Source of the DNA: Cliona cf. orientalis
Taxonomy: Eukaryota > Porifera > Demospongiae > Clionaida > Clionaidae
Assembly: GCA_963930775.1 (NCBI GenBank)
Contig: OZ005693.1
Span: 3,224,001 to 3,288,000, forward strand
Direction of reading: 5' to 3'
Length of the DNA stretch: 64,000 nt
The stretch's first letter is position 1; each line of letters begins with the position of its first letter. The translations under genes were made by a program, and so were the position numbers. Positions 48,136 to 54,000 of the stretch are shown here, one piece after another. Under the pieces are notes generated by a model. That model was not told the DNA's origin. It saw only the letters and a list, made by a program, of their open reading frames with translations, and made no database searches.

Positions 48136-50611
48136 GGGGGTAGCCCCTCCCCCCCCCCCCCCCCCAAATATTCTAGGAAGGGGGCAGAGCTCCCTTTGTT
48201 CTCCGGCCCCAGTATTGTTACAATTCAAATTTCTAAACATTTACCAGGCCTGATTATGAGTAAATGTGCCTCAATAGCTTCCAAATCTATTCCATTCAAC
48301 TAACAGTGAATCATTTTTTCACCGAGAAACTTGTAATAGCAGCCTCAATCGTGCAAAATTGGGCGTGGTTTGATACAAAGTGGGCATGGTTGTAAAAATT
48401 TTGCACGCACTTTGCACGCAATTGGATATTCAGCCCCCCCCCCATGCAACCTTCAATATCTTCCTACACCTATGACAATATTACAAGAAGTGAGCTTGCT
48501 TCGCTCGCTCACTCCTTTATCCCTATGCTATTATCGTGCATGTGTGGTCGACGACCTTTACCTATGTATTTATGCACATACGCAGAGAGCAAGCTAGCGC
48601 ACATGCACATCCTGTGATTTTGTCAATCACCTATACGGCCTAGCTAAAAGAATTCGTTACTTATCTTGCAGCTTCGCTCGCAAAGGGTCCCAAGACAAGA
48701 CGCTTAGAATAGAATCGCCTCCCACTGGAAAGCACCTATGGGCAACATCGACTCCAGAATGTCACCCTTTCGCATTCTCTAGGCTGCCATGTACTGTACT
48801 ACAGTTCAGTCTAATTCTGTCCTGCCATTTTTTAAGCAGCTCACTTTAGTGGCTGCTGAGCCATAGCCAGCCGCCATTAGTTGGCTGTCTGCTGTATCAT
48901 CCCAAGTCCAATGACACCCAGAAAGATAACTTTTTAGCTCGGGTTAAATCGCTTCCGGTCACCTCCCGCTTGTACGCACGGACGCACAACTATAATCTTA
49001 GTATAATGATAGCTAATCATCATTATACTAAGATTATAGTTATCCGTGTGTGTGTACGAGCGGGAGGTGACCGGAAGCGATTCGACCCGAGCTAAAAAGT
49101 TTTATTTTCTAGGCATAGCTGGACTTGGGGCAATACAACAGATAGCCCAATGACACTGCTGGCTATGGCCCCAGCAGCGACTAAAGTGAGCTGCTTAAAA
49201 AAAACCGCCAGGGCAGAATTAGACTGAACTGTACCACTTACAATGGCGGCCTGCAGAATGCAAACGAGTGACACTCGGTAGTCAATGTTACCCACAGGCG
49301 CTTTTCAGAAGGAGGGGATTCTATTCTAAGCATCTTCTCTTGGGAGCCCTTGCGAGCGAAACTGCAAGATAACCAATGAATTTCTTGAGTTAGCTGAGTG
49401 ACAAAGTCACATGATCAGGCAGGATGTGCACATGCGCTAGCTTGCTCATGTGCACAAATAATGTGTAGGTAAAGGTCATTGACGGCACATGCACAATAAT
49501 ATGCGGCACAGAGATAAAGGAGTGAGCGAGCGAAGCGAGCTCACTCCTTGTAATAATATTATTATTATAATAGCCACCCCCACCTCCTCCTCCCCCCAAT
49601 TTTTTTTATTAGTTTCAATAGTGAACTTTACCTTATATTACCAGCAATGTGGAAGTTGGAAAAACTTTGATGTCTATGGATCACATTAGTTTTTCCATAA
49701 TTTTGTGTGTGTGGTTGTAACTAATTATGAGTATTATGCCATTCATATGCGCCTCATCCACTATCAATATTATTATGCACTCAGTAACAATTTACTTTTT
49801 TGCGGTTATTAGGTAATTATGAGTAATTATGATGAAACCTATGGTGTAATCTATGAGGTAATCTATTAGGTAATTATGAGAAAATTCAGGGCCTCGATGG
49901 AGCCCTTCTGGGATTCAGTGAAATATGTAGAGTATCTTGCGTGTGTATCCAGCGAATACCTTACAAGCAGTGTGTTGCCTTCTCTGACGAGCAGCGACGG
50001 CCAAACTTCACGCGTTCTCTAGGCTGACGTAATCCCGTGGATATATATAGATAGCCCTGCGCTATATATAGCACGCACCATGAGCAGCGTGCCGCTGGAC
50101 CAATCTAGCTGTACATGCGCTGTTGAGTTCTTCTTAACTTTGAAAATTTTCACTATCGAGGTTCAGAGACACTCTCAGATTCCCAATGATCCGAGGCTAG
50201 TCTGTGCAACTAAGGCACTAGCATATCATCGTACTATCATCATACTGTACAGTGAAGTGAACCCACTATATTTATGACCTGTACCACATATACCATTTCA
50301 ACTATGCAGCTACTGAGTGCATGGTCAATCCAAGTTTCATAATAATAATTATATAGTACTTATATGTATCTACAACAAATCTTCAGGTATATAATACAAT
50401 GTCATGATATTATTGTGTAATTATCTCCATGCTTTAGAATGGCCATACTCCAATGCTGATAGCTGAAGTCACACAAAATACGGCCATATTTGGATTTTTC
50501 AAATTTGAATGTCACCTTAAGGAAGAGACAGTTTGGGGTGAATTTGCAGCAACTTACTTATTTGATGACTCAGATAGTAAATGCAAATGTAGATGCTGTT
50601 CGATATCTTAA
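17973..50611 (+). CDS. Multi-ankyrin protein with CaaX-like tail (about 30 exons)
   Basis: Exons: 17973-18005 (or 18515-18547), 20359-20457, 26 single-ankyrin exons, a 771-nt exon (35100-35870) and the last exon 50438-50611. All internal exons are multiples of three (96-108 nt, except the long one) and all introns are phase 0, so the spliced frame is open for about 1252 aa. Each ankyrin exon encodes one repeat of the form xGxQPIHxAAxxGHxxIVxLLIExYGVDPxA. The protein should be an elongated binding scaffold. The tail ends CKCRCCSIS, a possible prenylation/palmitoylation anchor. Introns hold DIRS, BEL/Pao and many MITEs. Two genes read separately is an alternative. Confidence 0.72.
18905..20015. 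repeat. Inverted-repeat element rich in CGGACTCCG motifs
   Basis: The left arm (about 18905-19235) and right arm (about 19725-20015) are imperfect reverse complements. They share 'ggtggcagagagagtcactc'-type sequence and many palindromic TCCGGACTCCG units. Ends carry variants of GTTCC(A/C/G)C. The ~490-base centre contains only a short minus frame (19249-19476) of no known family. Probably a foldback transposon, located in the first ankyrin-gene intron region. Confidence 0.6.
20016..20358. other. Intron end before the second ankyrin-gene exon
   Basis: AT-rich DNA with nothing recognised. It ends in the acceptor atatgcag at 20358. Confidence 0.4.
20359..20457 (+). CDS. N-terminal linker exon of the ankyrin gene
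   Basis: Encodes QKEKLCTKKGDSDGAPTQTE followed by PSITEYFDQVLMT, a polar non-ankyrin stretch. Acceptor atgcag|cag, donor gaca|gtacgg (weak). Phase 0 on both sides. If translation starts at the ATG 20353 instead, this would be the first exon. Confidence 0.5.
20544..25655 (+). CDS. Ankyrin exons 1-9 (first block)
   Basis: Nine exons, one ankyrin repeat each: 20544-20651, 22157-22264, 24423-24524, 24624-24728, 24807-24908, 24980-25084, 25208-25309, 25378-25479, 25554-25655. All have AG acceptors and GT donors and are in phase 0 with no internal stop. Clear ankyrin cores include MTPLHTASRRGHLEIVKLLI (24624), RQPIHFACLKGHMAIVQEL (24807) and LQPIHLAASHGHVQFVEALI (25554). From 24423 onward introns are short (about 70-125 bases), while the first two are 1.5 and 2.2 kb and filled with MITEs. 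Confidence 0.85.
20652..22156. other. Ankyrin intron 1, with hairpin element
   Basis: No coding sequence. It contains the 115-base hairpin at 21558-21672 and, at 21885, the single end 'ggccataccaagttaatttt', which resembles the terminal repeat of the element at 23823 without a partner found. Confidence 0.4.
21558..21672. repeat. Long near-perfect hairpin
   Basis: AGATAAACTATG at the left pairs with CATAGTTTATCT at the right, and the arms continue inward through 'tgcccaggata' and 'ttcatataccacc' with few mismatches. A foldback MITE within an ankyrin-gene intron. Confidence 0.75.
22485..22881. mobile_element. Foldback MITE, ~190-bp arms
   Basis: The left arm (22485-22675) and right arm (22690-22881) are near reverse complements over almost their whole length: 'actacgtaaacggg', 'ctgctcacgtgagcaat', 'gcaaaaaatggccgaaaatg', 'cttatcgactaatagcag'. 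The loop is short and there is no coding sequence. Confidence 0.8.
23062..23106. repeat. G/C-run hairpin
   Basis: A run of G followed by TGCTCGAGCACC and a C run folds on itself. A related short sequence (GGGTGCTCAGGGGGCTCGAG) is at 38490. Confidence 0.5.
23368..23780. mobile_element. TA-flanked MITE, CCGTATTACCTCTAATTTAA ends
   Basis: The left end CCGTATTACCTCTAATTTAA and reverse-complemented right end CCGTATTGCCTCTAATTTAA differ at one base and continue into CGGACA. TA lies on both sides. 413 bases, no transposase. Located in ankyrin intron 2. Confidence 0.8.
23823..24242. mobile_element. PIF/Harbinger-like MITE
   Basis: The ends GGCCACACAAATAAAATATT and (reverse complement) GGCCATGCAAAGTTAATTAT both run into CTGTTTCTCGTCC. 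TTA occurs on each side. A 3-base TTA duplication with GG-starting termini fits PIF/Harbinger. About 420 bases, no frame. Confidence 0.65.
25884..26119. repeat. DIRS split repeat A, outer copy
   Basis: Starts gttaacgccctgcactcagg and ends ggccaatggatccccc. It matches 26355-26590 with a few substitutions. It forms the 3' edge of the minus-strand element. Confidence 0.85.
26168..26356. repeat. DIRS split repeat B, inner copy
   Basis: Starts gaaagaagcgtgtggcttaa and ends cggtttacgcttgt. It matches 30687-30875 almost exactly and abuts repeat A at gcttgttaacgccc, the junction a circular intermediate would regenerate. Confidence 0.85.
26355..26590. repeat. DIRS split repeat A, inner copy
   Basis: The counterpart of 25884-26119. 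It lies directly after the end of the recombinase reading frame. Confidence 0.85.
26712..27660 (-). CDS. DIRS tyrosine recombinase
   Basis: The open frame extends upstream of 27506 toward 27660, including LTGLQKLGVAASTRRTYQ and AFCRKHG, an N-terminal core-binding region. The catalytic part, numbered from codon TTG at 27506, shows Arg96 (FLRASE), HSYR (His209, Arg212), GRW (233-235) and the nucleophile Tyr243 (KAYIRS). It integrates the circular DNA copy. The start probably overlaps or follows the RT frame end (27662), with no ATG obvious, so a frameshift or spliced message is possible. Confidence 0.85.
27662..29785 (-). CDS. DIRS reverse transcriptase - RNase H
   Basis: The RT core begins near residue 190. 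VVPKKDGGWRLI, LMAKVDLKNAFRL, YLPFGLRSAPYLF and the catalytic YLDD (397-400) are all present. RNase H follows, with Asp568 (YTDASS), Glu598 (EWKELYAI), Asp626 (HCDNRA) and Asp676 (IADSLSR). The first ~170 codons overlap the gag frame (to 29259) out of phase and may not be translated as such. All catalytic residues are intact, so the copy could be active or recently so. Confidence 0.88.
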   Translation of the reverse strand: MQSLSLHRSFLNTRLLSPKPAKGSSPMLGCNMTLNSAASWQPTSLCAGQQPIQSSLPRGSPPMPPRLSNLAFRVVARITLPLTARSKRRSQRLASTVPFAIMSVTPPVTALCFHGRTFQTLLASPLLVSPPMMTTSVACTTNEPFVFEVQNAHTCTFAQPVGEATRDVPAPGRHNDINSQTTCTPLRPQVFARFLASHPNEAFVSRLIHSLTNGFDIGYVGPHTQLTAPNLPSAYQYPSVVDEALQKEIAEHRLAGPYSAPPFNNLHCSGIGVVPKKDGGWRLIYHPSAPSGHSINDFINKDEFSLQYKTVDDAIRMCQTLGPGALMAKVDLKNAFRLCPVRREDWHLLRIHWRHQYYIDKYLPFGLRSAPYLFNMVADAIEWILMHYFGVEYCFHYLDDFFLAGPPMSTSCACSLQDMLLLCEAVQAPVKPEKVLGPSTTLPFLGILLDSEKGEARLPEDKLAALKQELDEFHSLAITHKQCSKRQLLSLIGKLAFACKVIPAGRIFLRRLLDTAHSVDDLDVPFPIDNEAVHDIDWWLKFSADWNGKAFFLEPTWTPAHNWHLYTDASSTRGFGAYWNGAWFSHPWPHSLADYSIEWKELYAIVMACKVWGKQWSGKRLLFHCDNRAVVDVWESGLSRSSSLMCLVRALFFVAACRNFHVLIAHIPGIENSIADSLSRLQLQRFRSLAPMADPLPTPTPARLTLS
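29259..30740 (-). CDS. DIRS gag-like protein (SAP-like, RS-rich, zinc knuckles)
   Basis: The likely start is ATG at 30671 (MASRKRKGSANKAASS). A SAP-like helix pair (LPATALKRYAERYNLPGEG) is followed by an acidic/Ser tract, a long Arg/Ser/His-rich nuclear-type region, and C-terminal zinc fingers (CFSCGSPDHLAPHC, CPICNHVGHTARDC and a further Cys/His cluster CFRGAKCPYLHICTAC). It probably binds nucleic acid. The frame ends at 29259, inside the RT frame. Confidence 0.78.
   Translation of the reverse strand: MRQRVKIEDPKVKPHASFENLVKMASRKRKGSANKAASSASLPDLATNMSVSAIRQLPATALKRYAERYNLPGEGNKSTLAQRLHDYLHTDSGDSEPSNSEENSQEITSEGDKDSPSSSSSSSSPEGECTPSRPRRKRKRQSIRAERTRRHKQRNRTLTISPPSDHSDRTHKRHTKRRHCRSRRSPSSSDSLSSSSSGSSVSRSSSSTSSSSTSPSRSPIRRHRFHHRRTSHSHTHHGRSAHKHRLHQRRRESATVPLPHRVQRAIERGEFIDFSDLLAEHLTRADKSAKTKKATQSRHIASLDTWLEAWTLYATVLTNAKPQLAPELFKYQAFITKTSQRFQPYAWLQYDSQFRRKLAADKFMRWSAADPELTATWLSADATKAKQPCFSCGSPDHLAPHCPLKAQVAAPGLHCPICNHVGHTARDCSLLPRENVSNVASQPSVSQPTNDDNICRVYNKRAFCFRGAKCPYLHICTACRGGHPRRTCPRQAQ
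30687..30875. repeat. DIRS split repeat B, outer copy
   Basis: The counterpart of 26168-26356. It forms the 5' edge of the minus-strand element, just upstream of the gag start at 30671. Confidence 0.85.
31228..33320 (+). CDS. Ankyrin exons 10-16 (second block)
   Basis: 31228-31332, 31416-31520, 32484-32579, 32642-32749, 32809-32910, 33042-33143 and 33219-33320. Each is phase 0 and one repeat, for example LQPIHLAAQDGREEVIKLLV, CHCIHLAAEKGNIEVISNLI and NRPLHFAVFNCHLDIVKMLI. The exon at 32484 is 96 nt, a slightly short repeat. The reading frame survived the DIRS insertion just upstream because that insertion is intronic. Confidence 0.85.
31706..32284. mobile_element. PIF/Harbinger-like MITE with TTA duplication
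   Basis: The ends are GGTTACGGGTGA and its reverse complement TCACCCGTAACC, with TTA on both sides (31703-31705 and 32285-32287). 579 bases. The 66-codon frame inside (31932-32132) has no recognised relative. Located in the intron between ankyrin exons 11 and 12. Confidence 0.75.
33321..35099. other. Intron before the fusion exon
   Basis: Contains the hairpin 33403-33498 and imperfect repeats of 'ctaaccctgctaaccatacc' (33506-33645, echo at 33973-34022). A C run lies at 34942-34951. No ankyrin exon was recognised, although this is where the end of the first ankyrin unit and the start of the second might once have been. Confidence 0.45.
33403..33498. repeat. Hairpin element
   Basis: 'gggcgcgagggatctatgcg' pairs with 'cgccatagatcccgagcgc', and the centre 'gggcgctttgcgccc' is self-complementary. 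A foldback MITE. Confidence 0.65.
35100..35870 (+). CDS. Long fusion exon of the ankyrin gene
   Basis: 257 codons, phase 0 at both ends (acceptor cttgtag|aaa, donor gatgag|gtaagt). The start (GYTPMKSAEEAKSTTATF ... FIKNECHLKEETL) matches the final exon 50438-50611 (GHTPMLIAEVTQNTAIF ... ECHLKEETV). The end (CVFGELDTIAHLIDNRGVSP) matches the first ankyrin exon (CAYGELDTLTDLIELKGVDP). Between them is an acidic Ser/Asp-rich linker with a tandem copy of DRLTKMWNL...SDTSSDSDF..DEG. It reads as the tail of one ankyrin unit joined to the head of the next. Confidence 0.8.
35871..36322. other. Intron with G-rich runs
   Basis: Two G runs (36031-36047, 36226-36242) about 195 bases apart, no coding sequence. 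Confidence 0.4.
36323..37675 (+). CDS. Ankyrin exons 17-22 (third block)
   Basis: 36323-36424, 36482-36583, 36675-36776, 36982-37089, 37159-37260 and 37580-37675, all phase 0. Examples are FQPIHTAARYDQQATVRMLI, VQAIHIAAINGHRKLIEILV and VQPIHIAAANGHENVIKLLI. The repeat at 36675 (GWESIHYASMCDKPSVVEVL) is more diverged. Confidence 0.85.
37776..38310. repeat. Direct 65-base duplication and inverted partner
   Basis: 'ggtgggtatg.ctca.cgctgtaactgatgatg ... gggtaggtaaattatgc' occurs at 37778 and again at 37843. The reverse complement of 'ggggtaggtaaattatgccg' is at about 38275-38300. Probably a degraded MITE with a duplicated end. Confidence 0.5.
38768..39027. mobile_element. Foldback MITE
   Basis: 38768-38822 ('ggtggtcactactatacctg', 'gacacccgcaacc') is the reverse complement of 38975-39027 ('ggtcgcgggtgtctgtacag', 'tatagtagtgaccacc'). 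About 260 bases, no frame. Confidence 0.65.
39121..40158. mobile_element. Cluster of three ACACTAAG(C/T)AG terminal-repeat elements
   Basis: Element 1 (39121-39362) has ~55-base inverted ends (ACACACTAAGCAGAAAAAAA ... ccaccacata). Elements 2 (39375-39788) and 3 (39804-40158) run ACACACTAAGTAG ... CTGCTTAGTGTGT and share internal blocks ('aattaaagttatggc', 'tttgaagtt', 'gcaatgttt'). They lie 12-15 bases apart. Related copies in the opposite orientation are at 57668-58054 and 58118-59020. A G run at 39430-39450 and one at 39631-39642 may be assembly-length uncertain. Confidence 0.7.
40159..41484 (-). pseudogene. BEL/Pao retrotransposon, internally deleted and truncated
   Basis: Gag starts at 41478 (MSTAKGLARKKRKRAGHKAS) with a short frame break at 41260. 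It continues with KLPKLVLRSFNGDITAWYSF and WDSYESTIHRNKDL, the typical Pao gag pattern. Gag then jumps directly (near 40850-40922) to RT (VYDASARSNGPSLNDCLHTG, TLTADIEKAFLMLSV, then YVDDVILGA), so protease is missing. A stop interrupts just before the YVDD block. The 3' part ends at the ACACTAAG element. No LTR pair was found. Dead. Confidence 0.82.
42465..42880. repeat. Interspersed repeat, partner of 12149-12568
   Basis: Reverse-complement match to the repeat in the NLR intron, from 'acgcacatgcgcaaggggta' to the region around 'cgcgcagggtatgtgct'. No coding potential beyond shadow frames. Confidence 0.6.
43601..43980. mobile_element. Foldback MITE, ~110-bp arms
   Basis: 43601-43715 (acaagtataaaaacaattga ... 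tagggatg.ca) is matched in reverse complement by 43872-43980 (.. tcaattgtttttatacttgt). Short AT-rich centre. Confidence 0.75.
44024..44114. repeat. Hairpin GGTTAT.GCCC..GAGGCTCTACGGC
   Basis: GAGGCTCTACGGC at 44042 pairs with GCCGTAGAGCCGAGGC at 44087, and the outer GGTTATTGCCC pairs with GGGCGATAACC. It directly precedes the CCAAT/TATA stretch. Confidence 0.6.
44160..44345 (+). promoter_or_regulatory. CCAAT/TATA promoter-like stretch
   Basis: Two CCAATCAG boxes (44184 and 44250) lie upstream of CGTATATAAG (44309), with GC-rich DNA before them. Downstream, an open stretch without ATG (to 44811) encodes nothing recognised. It could be an LTR remnant or an internal promoter in the ankyrin intron. 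The call rests only on motif spacing. Confidence 0.4.
45204..45560. repeat. Inverted repeat with tandem GAGCGAG(G/A) motifs
   Basis: 45204-45252 ('tagagcgagagtcagcaccc', 'gctcgctggttggaatt') is the reverse complement of 45505-45560. Between are further short inverted copies ('tgtcatttgtaa', 'ctctacatgtagagcgagg'). Confidence 0.55.
45941..48067 (+). CDS. Ankyrin exons 23-26 (fourth block)
   Basis: 45941-46048, 47341-47442, 47793-47894 and 47966-48067, phase 0 each. Examples are QSIHYAAEEGHTEIVRNLI, LQPLHYAASHGHLQVISLLI and IAPLHLAACHGRLEVVQLLI. For the first, the acceptor ctag|acacaaacagg gives the right frame, whereas the nearer cag|gagagc would shift it. Confidence 0.8.
46049..46474. other. 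Intron segment, nothing recognised
   Basis: AT-rich. A stretch near 46228-46270 faintly resembles an ankyrin exon but is stopped and out of frame. Confidence 0.35.
46475..47199. mobile_element. Terminal-inverted-repeat element (CACTTACTCAGTGTACTTAA)
   Basis: The left end CACTTACTCAGTGTACTTAA and reverse-complemented right end CACCTACTCAGTGTACTTAA continue into GGCCAGGT. 725 bases. A minus-strand frame of 75 codons (46961-47188) ends near a possible donor but matches nothing known. The target duplication is unclear. Confidence 0.7.
48098..48167. repeat. Poly-G / poly-C hairpin
   Basis: About 37 bases of almost pure G and then 'tagcccct' and about 17 C. It can fold on itself. Frames across it (Gly- or Pro-rich) are artefacts. 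The run length may be wrong in the assembly. Confidence 0.6.
48483..49551. mobile_element. Large foldback element, ~510-bp arms
   Basis: The left end ACAAGAAGTGAGCTTGCTTC and reverse-complemented right end ACAAGGAGTGAGCTCGCTTC begin arms that stay complementary, with gaps, to the centre near 49015 (48948-49090 is nearly perfect: 'gcttccggtcacctcccgct', 'ataatcttagtataatgat'). The single end 'acaaggagtggggctcgctt' at 6224 may be a relative. Lies in the last ankyrin intron. Confidence 0.75.
49815..50110. repeat. Dispersed repeat, direct partner at 56285-56545
   Basis: Shared from 'ggtaatctatgaggtaat' through 'gtagagtatct.gcg.gtgtatccagcgaata' to 'gacgtaatcc.gtggata'. This copy ends in a TATA-rich segment (50041-50072). 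It may be a promoter-bearing repeat. Confidence 0.6.
50438..50611 (+). CDS. Terminal exon of the ankyrin gene, CaaX-like end
   Basis: Acceptor ctttag|aat, 57 codons and TAA. NGHTPMLIAEVTQNTAIF is a final half ankyrin-like motif. FKFECHLKEETVWGEFAAT matches the start of the fusion exon (QFIKNECHLKEET). The end is DSDSKCKCRCCSIS: Cys-Ser-Ile-Ser fits a CaaX box (Ser at X favours farnesylation), with four upstream Cys among Lys/Arg suiting palmitoylation. Membrane attachment is inferred. Confidence 0.72.
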   Translation, partial: NGHTPMLIAEVTQNTAIFGFFKFECHLKEETVWGEFAATYLFDDSDSKCKCRCCSIS

Positions 50612-50689
50612 TAATACTTAACAATATTATTATAGCTCATAATTACATGCCCAGTAGAAATTTACTTTTCTGTGGTCATTAGGTAATTA

Positions 50690-50786
50690 TGGTGTAATTA
50701 TTAGATATTAACCTCTTAGCAAGAGTACATAATAGGAAGAGAGGGAGAGTATCTTACTCTGTATACTGCTGTGCAAACGCACTGCG
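50690..50786. repeat. Repeat with inverted partner at 56222-56300
   Basis: 'agcaagagtacataatagga', 'agagggagagtatcttactc' and 'gctgtgcaaacgcact' recur in reverse complement at 56222-56300. The gypsy element inserted at the end of this copy. Confidence 0.65.
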
Positions 50787-50791
50787 GATAC

Positions 50792-51004
50792 TGTGGTGAC
50801 CGTGCACGCAGGTCGCTGCTGCTCTCAAGTGTATTATTTGCTTGGCAACTGATAATATAGTTTATGCATGCATGCTTTATACTCTGACAAAAATTACATC
50901 ATAAGTAACACATCCTTAGATACAGGAAATAACAATAAACCACAATAACATTACATCAACTCAAAACATACATACATACACGGTGCACTGTTCAAGTTAC
51001 TACA
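50792..51004 (-). repeat. 3' LTR of the gypsy element
   Basis: Plus-strand reading starts TGTGGTGACCGTGCACGCAG and ends GTTCAAGTTACTACA. It differs from the other LTR at one visible position. Confidence 0.93.
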
Positions 51005-51035
51005 TCTTCCCCCTCTTAAATCCTTTAACAAAAAG

Positions 51036-54000
51036 TCACTGTCCATAGCGCTCTGGGGGTTGTCGAGATCGAGTCGACCTTCTCACTTGGGGTTGAGCGT
51101 CAGGTTCTTCCCCGGGTACGCTCTCCGGTTCCTGACTGTGCGGTTCCGGTTCAACAGGTACTCCGATCAGCTCAAATCCTGGCTCTTCTGCATCAGAGTC
51201 TTGTTCTGAGTTCAAACTCTCTCTCTTCCTGATACTGTCAACATGCCTTCTCACTGTAGTTCCATTCTGTAGCTCTATCACATACGACAGGGGTCCAGTG
51301 ACCTTAACAATCGTTCCAGGAATCCACTTAGGCTTTCTACTAGTGAAGTTTTCAATATACACTGGATCCTGTAGAGCAAACTTTCTCACATCTCTCTTTC
51401 CATCGTGCAGTTCTTTCTGCTTCTCTTGACATTTTTCTACCTTCCTCCTCGCCATTGGGTACAACAGTTCAAATCGTGATCTCAATTTTCGGTTCATTAG
51501 TAGTTCACACGGTGCGACGCCAGTTGTAGCATGTGGAGTGATTCTGTAATCGAATAAAAATCTGGACATTCTCTCTTGTACACTTTCTCCAGGAGTGCGT
51601 TTAATACCTTGCTTCAGTGTCTGTACTGCCCTCTCAGCTTGGCCGTTACTGGAGGGGTGATATGGAGCGGAGGTTATGTGTTTAATACCATTCTTTTCCA
51701 TAAATCGTTTGAATTCCTCGCTCGTGAACGAGGATCCGTTGTCTGTGACAATCGTTTGCGGCAAACCGTGAGTAGCGAATACTGTTCTGAGCGTTTCGAT
51801 CGTTTTCGATGAAGAAATCGTTGATAGGATGTAGGCATCTAGCCATTTGGAGCAAGCATCGACAATGATTAAAAACATGTGTCCCATGTAAGGGCCTGCG
51901 AAATCCAAATGAAGTCTGGTCCATGGCTGAGTCGGCCATTGCCATGGATGAAGGGGAGCTGACGGAGGAGAGGGTCTACTCTCCTGGCACACGCTGCATC
52001 GTTTGACCATATCTTCGATCTCATGGTCCATCTTAGGCCACCAGATATAGCTCCTGGCAAGCGCTTTCATCTTGCTGCAGCCTGGGTGAGTCTCGTGTAG
52101 TTCTCCAAGCACTGCAGCTCGGCCTTGTGGTGGTACAACAACTCTTGATCCCCACAAAACACAGCCATCTAGTGTGCTCAGCTCCTGCCATCTCGATCGA
52201 TACGGTTTCAGATCAGTGCCTACTTCGTCAGGCCATCCTACCATCACATACTTTTTGACTTTCGACAAAATCGGATCTTTCGATGTCCACTCTTTGATAC
52301 GAGCAGCAGTTACGGTGGTAGCTGATAAATGATCCACTAGGTGAATGAGATCTCCAGGCACGTAATCGACAGAGGATGTGGTGGGTCGTGGCAATCTGCT
52401 GAGTGCATCAGCGTTACTCAGGGTAACTCCTGACTTGTGTCGGATCGTATACTGGTATGCACTTAAGGTAAGCGCCCACCTCTGAATCCTGGAGGATGCT
52501 GTTTGCGAAATTCCTTTAGTTTCGTTGAATAGATAGGAAAGCGGTTGGTGGTCGGATTCAATTGAAAATTTTCTTCCGAACAGATAGTTATGAAACTTCT
52601 TTACACCAAAGATGATTGCGAGTCCCTCTTTTTCAAGTTGTGAATAGTTCTTTTCCGCTGGCGTTAACGTCCTCGATGCGTATGCGACTGGTCTTTCCTG
52701 CCCATCTTCCATGATATGGGACAGAACTGCTCCCAGGCCGTACTGGGAAGCATCACAAGCCAGAACTAGTGCTTTAGACTCATCGTAGTGGACGAGAAGG
52801 GAGTCAGCTTGTAAGGCACTCTTAGCAGCTTCAAATGCTTTCTGTTGCTCCTTTCCCCAAGTCCACTTCGTATCCTTTTGCAACAATCGGTAGAGGGGTG
52901 CTAGCTTCGTTGACAAATTTGGTAGGAACCTGCTGTAATAGTTAATAATTCCAAAAAATGATCTTAGCTCACCAACGTTTCTGGGCGTAGGGGCTTCCTG
53001 GATAGCACGCACTTTCTCCTTGGTGGGGTGCAGTCCGTCTTGATCAATGATATGGCCCAAGTACTCGATCCAAGGGCGCAGGAAGAAGCATTTAGACTTG
53101 TTCAGCCTCAAACCAGCATTGCTGAGCTTCTCCAGGACCGTATCCAGTGTTCGAAGGTGCCCCTCAACTGTTGGACCACTGATAAGGATGTCATCTATAT
53201 AGACGGATACTCCTTTGATTCCTTGAAGCAAGTTGTCCATGGTTCTCTGAAAAATGGAAGGAGCCGACGAGACTCCGAAAGGTAAGCGGTTATACTCGTA
53301 TAATCCCTTAGGTGTATTCACTGTTACATACTCTCTGGACTCTTTGTCTAAGGGTAACTGCAGGTAAGCTTGTGACATGTCTAATTTTGAAAAATGCTTT
53401 CCTCCCGACAGATTAGCAAGAAGTTCGTCGATTCTCGGCAGGGGGTATGTGTCAACCAGACTAGCTTGGTTTATGGTCACTTTATAATCGCCACAGATCC
53501 TTACAGCCCCATTCTGCTTTAGTACCGGAACAATAGGTGCGGCCCATCTTGAAAATTGTACAGGGGAGATGATTCCCATGCTTTCAAGCTTATCTAGTTC
53601 TGCTTCCACCTTCCCCTTTAGAGCCAGTGGTACCGAACGGGCTTTGAAAAACTTTGGGGTTGCATTGCTATCAATGTTTAGCTTTATTTCTGTTCCCTTA
53701 AGACACCCCAATTTCTCTTCAAACAAAGTTGAATGCTTTTCTAGAACATCATGTAGGGACTTAGATTCTTCAATAGAATGAATTTCACCAAGCTTAAGGG
53801 TGACTCCTAGGGCCTTAATCCAATCTCTGCCCATCAAGTCTGGTCCATCCCCATCTACTACATGTACACACAACTCACATTCCTGCTGACCATAATTGAC
53901 TTTTACTGCCACCTGTCCAAAGACTGGGATGAGCTCTCCACTGTAGGATTTCAGCTTGAGGTCAGAATACTCCAGGCAGTTGATGTGCTTCTGTTGGGCT

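Noticed and set aside
48029..48303. Gly- and Pro-rich frames around 48.1 kb
   Set aside because: Generated by poly-G/poly-C runs.
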